Origin: Pinus tabuliformis
Taxonomy: Eukaryota; Streptophyta; Pinopsida; Pinales; Pinaceae
Length of the DNA stretch: 64,000 nt
Direction of reading: 5' to 3'
Assembly: GCA_031772625.1 (NCBI GenBank)
Contig: CM062820.1
Location: 1,071,921,369 to 1,071,985,368 of the forward strand
Part shown: positions 1 to 11,089 of the stretch, piece after piece
Numbering within the stretch: the stretch's first letter is position 1
Layout: each line of letters begins with the position of its first letter
Made by a program: the position numbers and the translations under genes
Notes under the pieces: generated by a model
The model's database searches: none
What the model saw: the letters and a program-made list of their open reading frames with translations, nothing else
Told to the model about the DNA's origin: nothing

Positions 1-1929
1 AAAGTTGTGAATGCATGGTTAAAGCTTTTGAAGTAGGAAAGACATCGACCAAGGAAGGAATGCTTGATGACTTGGTTGATGGTTGGTATGAAACCATTTC
101 TTAATGAAATTTTTAAATCTATTTAAGCCCCATTTATAGGGTTGAAAATTCATAACCAAAGGAATACGCCGAACATTCGATTGTTGAACAATGAAACTTG
201 AAACTTGCCATTGAAAACGACATTGAAACTTCAATATAGTAATATACCTATTATTTAAGCCAAGTGCCAATGTACTTCGATTGTTGAATAGTGAAGCAGC
301 TAAACCTAAAGGTAACACACGCTGAAGGTGACGCGTGACTACCCGAGGGTCGATATGGAGTATGGACAGAGAACAAATTGGCAACTGCCCAATATGTAGT
401 TTGGACTTAGGCTCACCTTGGCAGTTCCCCGATATTGAGTCTAGACTGTGTAATAGTGAGTAGTGATTGATTACTAAAGGTCTTGACATATGATTTTTGG
501 GCCTGAGAAATGAGAAATAAATTTTGGAATGACTAACGTTTAGTTTTTAGCAATGTGGCATACCTAAACTTGAAAAACTCATGCTCGTCGAGTCAAGGCT
601 AAAAATCGAATAAATTGGAATCAATCGCAGGAATCTGCTTTAATTGGAAAGTCTCAAGTCAAACTTGCATTGACCATGAGTTAAACTTGGTCAACGTGAG
701 TTAGACTCGCAAATATTTAGATTGGATCGTTTGGAGAGCAAGCAGATTCCAACTCATGATTAATCGCGATTGATTGATGAGTCCTGTTTCACTGCTTGTA
801 ACTGAAATCTGAACTGAAAATAGGAGATCTTACAATTGAAACTAATTGTGAATTTTCTAAACTAAAATTGGCCCATCGGCATCATTTCTATTTGCGGTTG
901 GGCGCGTCAACGGAAGAGATTCATTTTAAATCAGGTTCATGGAGAAAATATTTTATGGAAGATGTTTCTTTTATGCCGAGGAAGACATAGTAATATTTTT
1001 TATTAAATTTGAATAACAATAGTATCTACTCAGTATCTCCCGTATCTCATTATTTTTATCCCCTATAACTCAGATAGAAAGTGGGGTAATAGTGGACATA
1101 TAACATCAAGCTCCACTCCTTTTAATCCAAATTTCTGCATGCAAACCTTTGTGTGACTTGCGCCGCAAAGCCTTCGCTGTAGAGTGTGGAGTTAACACCT
1201 ACCTCTACATGAAAAAAGCTACACAGACCTTTTGACTTGGTTTTTTCACCTTTTTTCCATTCTTTGTTTGGATTCTGGGACAACAAGCTCCACATACTTT
1301 TTTTCCATACCTCTATGTAGGTGTAACTTTGCACATTTTCTTTTCTTCAACCAATATCAAAAGCAGCATTTGTGAGCTTCTTTCAAGGCATGAATACATG
1401 CTTCAATCATGGAAATTAGAAAAGTTTCTAAAGAAAAAAATAATGATGGAGTTATTCTTTTCCATTTCAAATATGTTAGGATTCTATTGAGATTTTTTTA
1501 GAGATAATTATTAACTGGCCCTCTACTTTTCCCTTTTCCTTAATATAAACTGCATCTCTTATCACATTTCTAATCAAGATATTTACATCAAATATTGGAT
1601 CAAAGGGCCAAGGAATTTTCATAAATGCTTCCTTGTCTCGTAGAAGAATAAACTGTCAACATGTCATCTTGGATCCAATTTCTTGGGAATTAATAATTAT
1701 TTTAAAAAATGACTACTCTTGTTTGAATCTAGAACTATGTTTAAGCTTTGAAAATGGATTTTCCTCCAAATTGATCTTGGAAAGGTCCTTATTAAAGGCT
1801 TCTCTATATCTCCTCCACTATAATGAATGGCTTTTATGTTGAAAAGTATAATAGATCTCCCTTTTGAAATGCCTGATCATCCCATTGTCACCAAGAGCTC
1901 CTCCTTTTCCCCAAATTGGACCCAAAACA
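1..1929. other. Unassigned non-coding DNA
   Basis: I see no recognisable gene here. The longest open frame is on the minus strand at 19-489 (156 codons). It has no motif I know, and its DNA carries recurring TTGAAACTT-like words, so it is more likely chance or part of an old repeat than a gene. A 69-codon plus-strand frame (1633-1842) is equally unsupported. From about 1920 the sequence merges into the satellite that follows. Confidence 0.5.
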
Positions 1930-4620
1930 ACATTGAGTACTTAACACACCTAGAACTCATTGAAACTCCCTCCTTAACACACCTAGAACTCATTGAAACT
2001 CCCTCACACACACTCTTATTCGTTAATTTCCATGCATTTTGAGCTAGTGCTTCCTTATGTTTCCTTGACACCCCCTAACACTCCCTAGCTCACCCTAGCA
2101 CCTGAAACATCTTGGTCTACTGCCTTAACACTCTAGCATTCCTTGGCACTACATAGTATACCTTGTCACTCTCTCCTTAGCACACCTAGACATCACTGAC
2201 ACTCTTGGTCACAAACTCTTATTCATTCATTTCCATGCATTTTTACCTAGTTCTCCCTTGTGTTTCCCTAGCACTCCTTATCACTCCTTGACACGTGTTG
2301 TTACACCCTAACACTTATGACATATTGGCATGTCGCCCTAGCCTCTATCATGCCTTAACACTGCCTAGCATACATTGTCAATTTCTCTTTAGCACACCTA
2401 GAACTCATTGTAACTTCTAATCACAAACTCTTATTTGTTCATTTCCATTCATTTTGACATAGTTCTCCCTTGTGTTTCCCTGGCACTCCCAGCTAACACT
2501 TCCTTACACGCGTTGGCACATCTTGGCCGCATGTTGCCCTAGAACTCTAGCATTCCTTAGTATTGCCAAGCATTCCTTGTAACTCCTCCTTAACACACTT
2601 GGAACTCACTAACACTCCATGCCACACACTCTTATTCCTTCATTTCCATGCATTATGAGCTAGTGCTCCCTTGTGTTTCCCTAACACTTCCTAAAACTCC
2701 TTGGCACACATTGGCACACCATGGCACTTATCACATCTTAGTAGGATTTCCTAGCACTCTATCGTCTATTGGCACTGCTCATCATATGTTGTCACTCCTT
2801 CCTTAGGACACCTATAACTTGTTAACACTCCATATCACACAGGAAAATTCATTCATTTACATGTAACTAAAACGAGTCCTCCCTTGTGTTTCCTTGGCAA
2901 TCCCTAGCATGTGTTGGCGCCACATCCTAGAACCTAGCACACATTGGCATGCATTAGCACTTAGCATGTCTTGACATGCCTAACATTCCTTGGAAATTTA
3001 TAACATGTGTTAGCACTTCCTGAAATTCCCTGCACACCTTGGCACTCCCTAGTTTTCATGCCCTCATAGATAACCTTACTTTTTTTATGACTTGGGAACC
3101 CAACCAAGTCATTGAAAAAATAGTGCTGTGCCTAGACCAAAGTTTCCCTTTATCTCAAGCTGCTTTTTCCATCCTCTTATCATAATCATAGGCTTTCATC
3201 CTACAATTCCTAACATGAAATTCTCCTAACACACTTCGTCCACCTAGAATTCACTAACACTCCCTAGAATAATCTCTTATTCATTCATTTCCATGCACTT
3301 TGACCTAGTTCTCCCTTATGATTCCCTAACACTCCCAAACACTCCTTCACATGCATTGACACTATCTGGCATATGTCAGCATGCCTTTTCATTCCTTGGC
3401 ATGCCATGGCACTCCTTAATTATCATTCCCTCATAACTACCCTTATTTTCTTTTAGACTTAGGAACCCAACCAAGTCCCACCTCGACTACAACAACTTTA
3501 CCAAGTTACATTTACTACAGCTAGACTATGCCTTGTTCCCCTAATGGACTATAAATCATCTTAGGCTTCTCATGTCCAATATTAACTCATCCCACTTAAA
3601 ATTTTATCAAGTCAAGGCTCACATCCAATAGTGCCCATAAAACAACTAAGAAACATAGTTTACTTCCTCACATGCCATAGCATCTGGCATGTATAACAAT
3701 CCATTGGAACTACATGGCACACATTGTCATCCCCTGCATTCCTTGGAATGATTTTCCACTGCCTAACAGACCCTACCACTCCCCAACATGCCCTAACACT
3801 CTAGCATGCCTTGGCATTTCCTATCATATACCCTTGTCACTCCCTCCTTAACACAATTGGAACATGCTGACACTCCCCATCACACACTCTTATCTATTCA
3901 TTTCCATGCAATTTGAACTAGTTCTCCCTCATGTTCTCATGACATTCCCTGACACACATTGGCACACCCTAAGACTTGGCACATCTTAAGATGTCACCCT
4001 AGCACTCTAGCATTCCTTGGAACTACCTAGCATACCTTGTCACTCCCTCCTTAGCACACCTAGAATTCACTGACAATCCCTGTCACTCACACTTATTGAT
4101 TCATTTCCATGCATTTGAAACTAGTGCTCCCTTGTTTTGACCTGACACTCCATAACTCACCCTGGCATGCATTGGCACACCTTAGCACCTAGCACATCTT
4201 GTCATGTTTCCCTAGCCTCTAGAATTCCTTAGCACTACCTAGCATACCTTGTCATTCCCTCCTTAGCACACCCTGAAATCACTAACGCTTCATGTCACAA
4301 ACTCTTAATCGTTCATTTTCATGCATTATTTTCACCTAGTTCTCCCTTGTGTTTCCCTAACACTCCCTAACTCTTCCTAGCACTATTTGGCACACCTTGG
4401 CACCTAGCACATATTGGCTGCATGTCACTCTGGCATGCTAGAATGACTTAGCGCTGCTTACCATACCATGCCACTCTCCTCTTACCACACCTGGAAATCA
4501 TTGACACTCCCTATCACACACTCTTATTCATTCATTTGCATGCATTTTGACATAGTGCTCCCTTATGTTTCCCTAGCATTCAGTAACACTCACCACACAT
4601 TGGCACACCTAACTGTAATG
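1930..4620. repeat. Degenerate ~210-bp tandem satellite, about 12 units
   Basis: A landmark word close to ACACACTCTTATTCATTCAT followed by TTCCATGCATTTTGA recurs near 2011, 2214, 2423, 2624, 2836, 3268, 3882, 4088, 4297 and 4516. Neighbouring spacings are 201-219 bp, and the two longer gaps are about two and three units. Each unit also holds shorter words such as CCTTGGCACA and CCTAGCACTCC, so the satellite probably grew from a ~20-30 bp motif. Units differ heavily, which points to an old array. Open frames inside it (such as 1827-2042) are translations of the repeat. Confidence 0.85.
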
Positions 4621-5785
4621 AGTTTCACTAATAATCAATCCAAAAACCCTTCCAGAGTCTAGCTAGTTACTTATTATTCACTAAGATATTAGAGTTAAGT
4701 TTATTGTATAGTGTTCAGTGTGAAAATATTAGTGGGTGTTTTTACCACATAAAGTAATTATGATCTTCCCCATGTACACAAGGATAACTGAGAAGTGTCT
4801 CCCATAATCATGCAAGTGGAACTTCAACATGTACATCAGGGTAACCACAAAATATTTATCATATTTACACAATGCAAGGTGATAGGAAAATATTTACATT
4901 ATATATGTGAATGTACTAAGATTAGGACCATTAGCATCATATCTACATATTTACCACAAGACGAGGGTCATTACAACCACTTAAAAATAGCCATATGGCC
5001 TTCCTCTTTTATAGCTCCTTGAACACAAGGGTTTAATTGAAAAATACATAGTTCCTTTAAAGATTTGTAGGTTGAGGGAACCACTTTACACCCTTGAACT
5101 TAAAGATAATCAAATATTTGCAATTTGTTACAATAGCAAGTCCATTATGCACACTCCTCATCTTAGAGTTGGGTAGAGTGGGAGAATACTTGATTGATGC
5201 CAACCTTTTAAATGAAAAACGTTTCCTACTCATTGGTTGGACACTCCACCACTAGTTGACACCACTAACACACACCAAAAGTCCAAGATACTGATAATAT
5301 GTGCCCTACACCCAAGGGATTAGACTATACCCCCGTAAAATGTACCTTCAACTTTAGATGTCCCAAAATAGTAATATCCTAACCCTAGCCTATTTGTTAG
5401 ATTTTTGTAACTTTCTCCTTAACTAACATTTGTTTTTAACTATTTAATCCACTTACCATATACTCTCTCTTGTTTGCACCCACCTAGTATACAAGAACAC
5501 TTATGTTTTTAACACAACCAAGTTAAGAGGGCATGTTTCTTTCTTACACTTAAATGTTTTCAATACAACCAAGTTAAGAGCATATGTATCCTTTTCAAAT
5601 TCCAAAATTATAACATGTCTATCTCTATAAACTAACAACAAAATCATTGGGTAAAAAAGGTAAACTTAAAATTAAATTAAAATTAAATTATTACTATTAT
5701 GATAAATACACCAAATATGGAAAAATTGTTTTCAAATACAACCATAAAAAAAGTGTTAGTTTATCAAATACAACTACAAACTTAT
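4621..5785. other. Unassigned AT-rich DNA
   Basis: No gene, RNA or element boundary is recognised. A short word, ACAACCAAGTTAAGAG, occurs twice near 5515 and 5566. The small open frames at 4795-5022 and 5647-5901 lack recognisable domains. Confidence 0.45.
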
Positions 5786-5789
5786 TAAG

Positions 5790-5908
5790 CCGGCCTAGAT
5801 CCATCTTAACCTGGATCTATCAAGCGTTGAGAGGGATCCAATCTCTCGATGTGAAAATCTATTTTTTGGCTCTTGGTAGATCTAGGTTAAGATGGATCTA
5901 GGCTGGTT
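5790..5908. repeat. Short imperfect inverted repeat (MITE-like)
   Basis: The left arm (about 5790-5822, containing CCTAGATCCATCTTAACC) and right arm (about 5874-5908, containing GGTTAAGATGGATCTAGG) are reverse complements with few mismatches, around a ~50-bp centre. A related word (GTTAAGATAGATCTATG) appears near 9818, on the far side of the polypyrimidine tract, so the two may be edges of one older repeat. No target duplication was identified. Confidence 0.5.
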
Positions 5909-5933
5909 ATATAATACTATATAATATCTATAT

Positions 5934-6052
5934 TTGTATCTATGTTTTTCTTTCTTATTCCCTCTCCCTATCTCAGCCCCCAAACATACACACTCTCTCC
6001 ATATCTATCTCTCTCTCCATCCCTCTTCCTCTTTGCCTCTCTCTCTTCCCTC
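5934..6052. repeat. Polypyrimidine (CT-rich) tract, left piece
   Basis: An almost pure C/T run with CTCTCTC stretches. It ends exactly where the gypsy element begins, and the same kind of tract resumes at 9124 after the element. The two pieces were therefore one tract before the insertion. Confidence 0.8.
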
Positions 6053-6386
6053 TATTATGGAACCATCTCACAAAAAGATAGAAAAGATAGATGAACACCT
6101 TAGAAATAAGCCTCTTCGAGGGGGCAACATCCTTTTGCATTATAGAAATGAACAATTCTTGGATGATACAAATGAAAAAACCTCCTTTCTATATATAGGA
6201 GTTTAAGTGGTCATAATATAATCAGAGACGACATAACAATAATAATGTAAGGGCATAATAATAACAATAGTGGGCTTCTATGGGGCACAATAGTAACAAT
6301 ATGGGGACTACATGGGTAAAAAAATATAGTAAGGGGGTTGTACTAATAACAATAAGGGGTTACACTAGTAGTATAGGGGCCTAACA
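6053..6386 (-). repeat. 3' LTR of the gypsy element
   Basis: A 334-bp LTR beginning TATTATGGAACC on the plus strand (a one-base decay of TGTTATGGAACC in the other copy) and ending GGGGCCTAACA. It matches 8790-9123 end to end, which fixes both boundaries. Confidence 0.93.
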
Positions 6387-6400
6387 TGCCCCTCTTCTTC
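6387..6400 (-). promoter_or_regulatory. Polypurine tract (plus-strand primer) of the gypsy element
   Basis: The minus strand reads GAAGAAGAGGGGCA directly upstream of the 3' LTR. This is the expected place and composition for the tract that primes plus-strand DNA synthesis. The second family member has the corresponding tract at 24866-24879. Confidence 0.75.
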
Positions 6401-6419
6401 AAAAAATGTTGTCCTCAAT

Positions 6420-7030
6420 GATTAAGTAGTTTTTGATGATTCTGTATAAAATTCTTGTCCTCCCATGTGGAATCTTCAGTGGGTAAGTTCTTCCACTTGA
6501 TGAGATACTCTGAAATTGATCGATTGCGTGGCTTTCGGGTTCTTGTTTCTGTGACTGCTCTAGGTTCCAATATGATTTTTTTCTTCCTCTTCAAGTTCTA
6601 GCAATATTGTTTGAATTGGGATCTTTTGCAACTTTTGAATGAGTGGTCATACTTCTTCTTCATTCTTCCATTCATCCCTTGCTTTGTTTATCCAATCTAT
6701 TTGGATAATAGAAATAGCACAAAACAATGCGTCCACATCCTCATCCTTTCTTGAGAGTGCATTTGCAACAAAAAATTTCTTCCCTTTTCTGTAGATGATG
6801 TCAAAGTCATAACCCAACATATTTGTGACCCATTTTTTATGTTATTCTAATGATAATATTTTTTCTAAAATGTATTTAAGACTATCATGATCCATTTTTA
6901 CCTTGAAGTGTCTTCCCATTGGGTAAGGTCACCATTTCTTAAGTGCATGTAGTATTGCCAACATTTCCTGCTCATAAATAGCTTGCTTGAGATGTAGCCC
7001 TAAAAATACCCAATCACCTACATCAAAACT
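6420..7030 (-). pseudogene. Gypsy pol remnant: integrase C-terminal end fused to RNase H, then chromodomain
   Basis: On the minus strand, 7030 to about 6640 reads SFDVGDWVFLGL (the SH3-like integrase C-terminal region), then in the same frame AIYEQEMLAILHALKKW and DHDSLKYIL, which are typical Ty3 RNase H segments. A stop codon follows LKKW. Further on, about 6560-6420 reads RNRSISEYLIKWKNLP and STWEDKNFIQNHQKLL, a chromodomain tail as found in chromoviruses. The usual order is RT, RNase H, integrase, chromodomain. Here an integrase piece precedes RNase H and the core is missing, so this is a rearranged derivative. Function is lost. Confidence 0.85.
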
Positions 7031-7072
7031 TTTTTCACTGTGATGTTGATCTACCTATTGTTTCATTTGATT

Positions 7073-7481
7073 CTACACCAAAGTGGCATTATCCTTTAAA
7101 AGTTGGAGAACTTGTTGTTGATGCTCGATGTGAAATTTCACTGCTTGAACCTTTTTCTTCCGGATATTTCCTTCTATACGGAGAGTTTGAGGAGTGGTAA
7201 TTTCTTCCAATGCTTTACAAGATATCGTCGGATTCATTTCTTGATGCTCAATGTGATCTTTCACTTCTTGAAACGTTTTTGTTCTTTATATGTCCTTCTA
7301 TCTTGATAGTTTGAGGAGTAGTAATTCCGGCCAATGCATTACAAGATATGGTTGGATTCATTTCTTCTTTCTCAATGTGATCTTTCACTTCTTGAACCTT
7401 TTTCTTCTTGATATGTCCTTCTATCTTGAGAGTTTGATTGGTAATTCTTGCCAATGCTTTACAAGATATGGTCGGATTCAT
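7073..7481 (-). pseudogene. In-frame triplication of a protease-integrase fusion segment
   Basis: Three ~120-bp direct copies (about 7120-7234, 7235-7358 and 7359-7478) encode a repeated ~40-residue peptide on the minus strand. It contains MNPTISCKALAGITTPQT, IEGHIKKKKVQ and VKDHIEKEE. The first part matches the segment just before the DSG active site of Ty3 proteases. The part after KKKVQ matches the integrase C-terminal region (HQQVLQLLKDN), which in the sister copy lies near 25376-25450. The DSG site itself is absent. The unit length is close to a multiple of three, so the repeat stays nearly open. Confidence 0.8.
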
Positions 7482-7526
7482 TTCTTCTTTCTCTGGGGTT
7501 GGGTCCTGGCATATATCCTCTTCTTT

Positions 7527-8299
7527 TCATGTTTCTTGATCCTTTTCTTCCTCCTCTTCATACTCTATGTAAAATAATTTCTTCTCAGCACACTTATGAC
7601 CTTTAGTGCATTTTCTATCACAATTGTAACAAAAGCCCTTTTTCTCTTTTTTCTTCCAATTGTTGTGGTGTAAGCCTTGTAGGTTGTGGAAGGCTAGGAG
7701 AAGAAACACTTCCATAATTATAGTCATGAGTGTTGGGATTCCCTGTTTTCATAATTTCGCTTTCAATTTTTCTTGCCAACTTGAATGCCTCCTCCAATGA
7801 ATCAGCTTCCCAAAAAAAAAACCTCATGTTGAACGTTATCCTTTAAAGTCCCTATGAAAACATCAATCCTTTGATTCTTTGGAATATAATTTACCCTTCT
7901 ATTCAATTTTTGAAAGTCTTCAATGTGCTCTTCCATTGAACCCTTTTGTTTGCGATTTATCAATTGGCTAAAGAAGGAGTTTCTCATTGCATCCTCATAA
8001 TGTGCTATCATTTCCTCTGTGAAAATTGACCACGTGACAAGTGGTTTACGAGAAAAAAGCCCTTTATACCATAAAAATTGATTTGGTTCTAAATAATTAG
8101 ATGCAATACATACCTTTTGTAACAGTAGTACACCATGTAGATCAAAATATTTCTCCATCTGTAGTATCCAATTTACCAGATCCTTGCCATCAAACTTCTA
8201 CATCTCGATTTTTCTTGATTTTAGGAGCTCGATCTTGAAACGACTGTAACTCTCTAATTTTGGATATTCTAGTTCTGAAATCATGATCTACAGTAGCCA
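7527..8299 (-). pseudogene. Gypsy gag polyprotein remnant with zinc knuckle
   Basis: The likely start is the minus-strand ATG at 8299 (MATVDHDFRTRISKIRELQ). After a frameshift near 8200 the frame continues through MEKYFDLHGVLLLQKV and EPNQFLWYKGL to WSIFTEEMIAHYED and EEHIEDFQKLNRRV, the conserved helices of a Ty3 Gag (retrotrans_gag). A further frame change near 7815 leads to the zinc knuckle CYNCDRKCTKGHKC at about 7620-7580, a C-x2-C...H-x-C pattern that binds RNA. An acidic run (EYEEEEEKDQET) follows. At least two frameshifts break it. Gag would form the virus-like particle of this element and of relatives. Confidence 0.85.
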
Positions 8300-8775
8300 T
8301 TTGCGTCCTCTTTCCAATTCCACCAGTCTGATCCAAATTGGATTCTCCAAGGAAGAGTTATGCCAAATCCCCCACGGTGACCTGATTATATACTAGTTCA
8401 GTAGAGCGAACTTGTATGACGTGACAGCTGTCATTGTTTCAACCTTTGGATCTCAAAAATGTACACAAGAAACTACAGTCCGTCCTCTTTTTGTAAATTC
8501 TTAAGAAATTTCAATTTGATGCTCAGAGAGAAAGTTATGACGATTTTCCCCAGGTCACCTGTTTGGAACATAATTCGGGGGTCTACAAAAACCCTAACTT
8601 CCCTAGACTATATCTCCAAAAATATAGTGAGATAGGATCTGAAATTTGGAGCCAAGGTTCAAAACGATTTCGTCTCAAATGGGTTTTTTATTACGTTTTG
8701 AAACTTCATGCTGAAATAGTTATAGCGAAAATCCCACGATGACCTGTTTGGAGCAGTGAAACCCTAGAATCCATA

Positions 8776-8787
8776 GCTCTGATACCA
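8776..8787 (-). promoter_or_regulatory. Primer-binding site for initiator tRNA-Met (gypsy element)
   Basis: The minus strand reads TGGTATCAGAGC, complementary to the 3' end of plant initiator tRNA-Met. It lies two bases inside the 5' LTR. This fixes the element's orientation as minus. Confidence 0.92.
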
Positions 8788-8789
8788 AA

Positions 8790-9123
8790 TGTTATGGAAC
8801 CAGCTCACAAAAAAATAGAAAAGATAGATGAACGCCTTATAAATAAGCCTCTTCGAGGGGGAAACCTCCTTATACATTACACAAATAAATAATTATTGGA
8901 TGATACAAATGTAAATACCTCCTTTCTATATATAGGAGTCTAAGTGGTCATAATATAATCAGAGCCGACATAACAATAATAATTTAAGGGCATAATAATA
9001 ACAATAGTGGGCTTCTATGGGGCACAATAGTAACAATATGGGGATTACATGGGTACACCAATATAATAAGGGGGTTTTACTAATAACAATAAGGGGTTAC
9101 ACTAGTAGTATAGGGGCCTAACA
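8790..9123 (-). repeat. 5' LTR of the gypsy element
   Basis: A 334-bp LTR beginning TGTTATGG and ending CCTAACA on the plus strand, the partner of 6053-6386. The target duplication CCCTC follows directly at 9124-9128. Confidence 0.93.
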
Positions 9124-9790
9124 CCCTCTATCTCTCCTCTCTCCTCCCTCGTCACTCCCTCTCTCTCTACCTTTCTCCCTCTATGTCTTTCATATTCCTT
9201 CCCTCTCTCTCCCCCTCTAACTTCATCTCTCTCTCCTCTTTCTTAGCCCTCTCTCTCCCTTTCTCTCTCACCTCCCTCTGTCCTCCCCCCCTCCCCCCAT
9301 CACTCTCTCTCTCTCCACCCTCCATCTTTGTGCCTCCCTCTCTCTCTCTTTCCCTTCTCTCCCTATCTTTATCCCCACCTATTCTCTTTCTCCCCTCCTC
9401 TCTTATCCCCCTCTCTCTCTATCCATCTATCCCTTGTCACTCCCTCTCTCTCTATCCATCTATCCCTTGTCACTCCCTCTCTCTCTCCACATCTATCTCC
9501 ATATGCCTTAGTTCTTTCCTCCCTCTCTCTCCACCTCTATCTCCCTATGCCTTAGTTCTTTCCTCCCTCTCTCTCCAACTCTATCTCCCTATGCCTTAGT
9601 TCTTTCCTCCCTCTCTCTCCTGCTCCAACTCCATATATCTCTCCCCCACTCTCTTCTTCTCTCTCTCCCCTCTCTCTATTCCTACATCCTTCTCTCTGTC
9701 TCCCCCCATCACTCTCTCACTCTCTCACTCTCTCTCTCTCTCTCTCTCCATCTTTGTCACTATCTCCCTCCCCCTCTCTTCCCTTCACTT
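9124..9790. repeat. Polypyrimidine tract with nested minisatellites, right piece
   Basis: Nearly 670 bp of C/T-rich sequence. Within it, a ~32-bp unit (ATCCATCTATCCCTTGTCAC) is repeated twice near 9415-9480, and a ~46-bp unit containing TATGCCTTAGTTCTTTCC is repeated about three times at 9486-9620. A pure (CT)n run lies near 9715-9750. The open frames across this tract encode only Ser/Leu/Pro-rich low-complexity peptides and are not genes. Confidence 0.85.
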
Positions 9791-10051
9791 TGCTTGCTAT
9801 TATCATTTGGATCCTTAGTTAAGATAGATCTATGTTGACTCTTACTAATATTTGTATTATATAAATTTCACATCTTTAAATACAAAAGTATTCTCATTTT
9901 TAGTTTTATTGAAACCTTAATTTAATTTATATGGAAATAATTTTAGTAGTTGTGAGGATAGAGGATTTATATATATCTCAAAACTAATTACAAATCCTTT
10001 TCTATTAGCTTCAAATAAAAAATGTTATAAAATAAAATTAAATTAAAATAT
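9791..10051. other. AT-rich spacer
   Basis: A spacer between the pyrimidine tract and the 163-bp satellite. It begins with the GTTAAGATAGATCTATG word related to the inverted repeat at 5790-5908. Nothing else is recognised. Confidence 0.4.
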
Positions 10052-10805
10052 TTTTATTGTGCAAAAAGTTATGGTTTTTGGGCATGTGGTATTGATAAGG
10101 CATGATATTGGCCCATGATATTGTAACAAAGCCTATTTACAAGTTAATAATATCCATGGTAAAGTGATGGTGAATATCGATGGTTAAGAATCTTGTCATA
10201 TTGTTATAAAATATTTAGATTGTGAAATAAGATATGATTTTTCGGCATGTGGTATTGATAAGCCATGGTATTAGCCCATGCTATTGTAACAAAGCCTATT
10301 CACAAGTTCATAATATCAATGACAAAGCAGGGGTGAATATCCATGACTAAGAATCCTGTCATATTCTTATAAAATATTTTGATTTTGAAATAAGTTATGT
10401 TTTTTGGGCATGTGATATTGATAAGCCATGGTATTGGCCTATGGTATCGTAACAAAGTCTGTTTCCAAGTTAATAATATCCACGGTAAAGTGATAATGAA
10501 TATCCATGGTTAACAATATTTTCATATTGTTATAAAAGGATTTGATTGTGAAATAAGTTATGTTTTTAGAGCATGTGGTATTGATAAGCCATAGTATTGG
10601 CCCATGGTATTATAACAAAACCAATTTTTTACAAGTTAATATTATACACTATAAAGTGGGGTGTGAATATCCATGGTTAAGAATCTTGTCATATTGTTAT
10701 AAAACATTTGTGTTGTGAAATAAGTTATGGTTTTTGGGCTTGAGGTACTGATAAGCCATGGTATTGGCTTATGGTATTGTAACAAAACATATTCATAAGC
10801 TAATA
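10052..10805. repeat. 163-bp tandem satellite, about five units
   Basis: The word GGCATGTGGTATTGATAAG recurs at about 10081, 10244, 10407, 10570 and 10737, giving spacings of 163, 163, 163 and 167 bp. Each unit also has CATGGTATTGGCCCATGGTA and TTGTAACAAAGCC. Units are about 85-90% alike by eye, better preserved than the 210-bp satellite. A lone copy lies at about 21125-21265. Confidence 0.9.
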
Positions 10806-11089
10806 ACAAAATCAAAATATAACAAATTGAATTTTATTATTTTTATTATTAATTGAACCAACATTTAGATTTTTGCACTCATCCCCATACTTTTGACTTT
10901 TCTTATTATTATTACTATTATTCTTCAACTAATCCCATATTTAGAATTGTTTACACCTACACATCTACTTTATACTCTATAAATATTGTATTTATTGTTT
11001 TTTAGGGAGGGAAATTTTAACATTTTTGAAAAAATTCAGCCTTAATTTTGATGTAACAAAGCCCTCCTAATTCCAATCTTCATTTACTT
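10806..11089. other. AT-rich spacer
   Basis: Low-complexity A/T sequence rich in TTATTATTATT. No feature is recognised. Confidence 0.4.

Larger units (their letters stand above)
6053..9123 (-). mobile_element. Ty3/gypsy chromovirus-type LTR retrotransposon, rearranged and non-autonomous
   Basis: A 3,071-bp element with two 334-bp LTRs, read on the minus strand. It is flanked by the 5-bp duplication CCCTC at 6048-6052 and 9124-9128. The LTRs differ at roughly 25 of 334 sites by eye, so the insertion is old. From the 5' end on the minus strand it carries a PBS, gag, a zinc knuckle, a triplicated protease/integrase chimera, an integrase C-terminal piece, an RNase H piece and a chromodomain. Reverse transcriptase, most of protease and the integrase core are missing. 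A related copy lies at 24563-26630. Confidence 0.93.

Noticed and set aside
19-489. 156-codon minus-strand frame as a host gene
   Set aside because: No domain, no splice context and internally repetitive DNA; I cannot support it as a gene.
1930-4620. Regularly spaced repeats that might suggest a CRISPR array
   Set aside because: Units are ~210 bp, degenerate along their whole length, with no short conserved repeat separated by unique spacers, and the DNA is eukaryotic.
9183-9599. 138-codon plus-strand frame rich in Ser, Leu and Pro
   Set aside because: It is a translation of a CT-rich microsatellite; overlapping frames on the same tract look alike.
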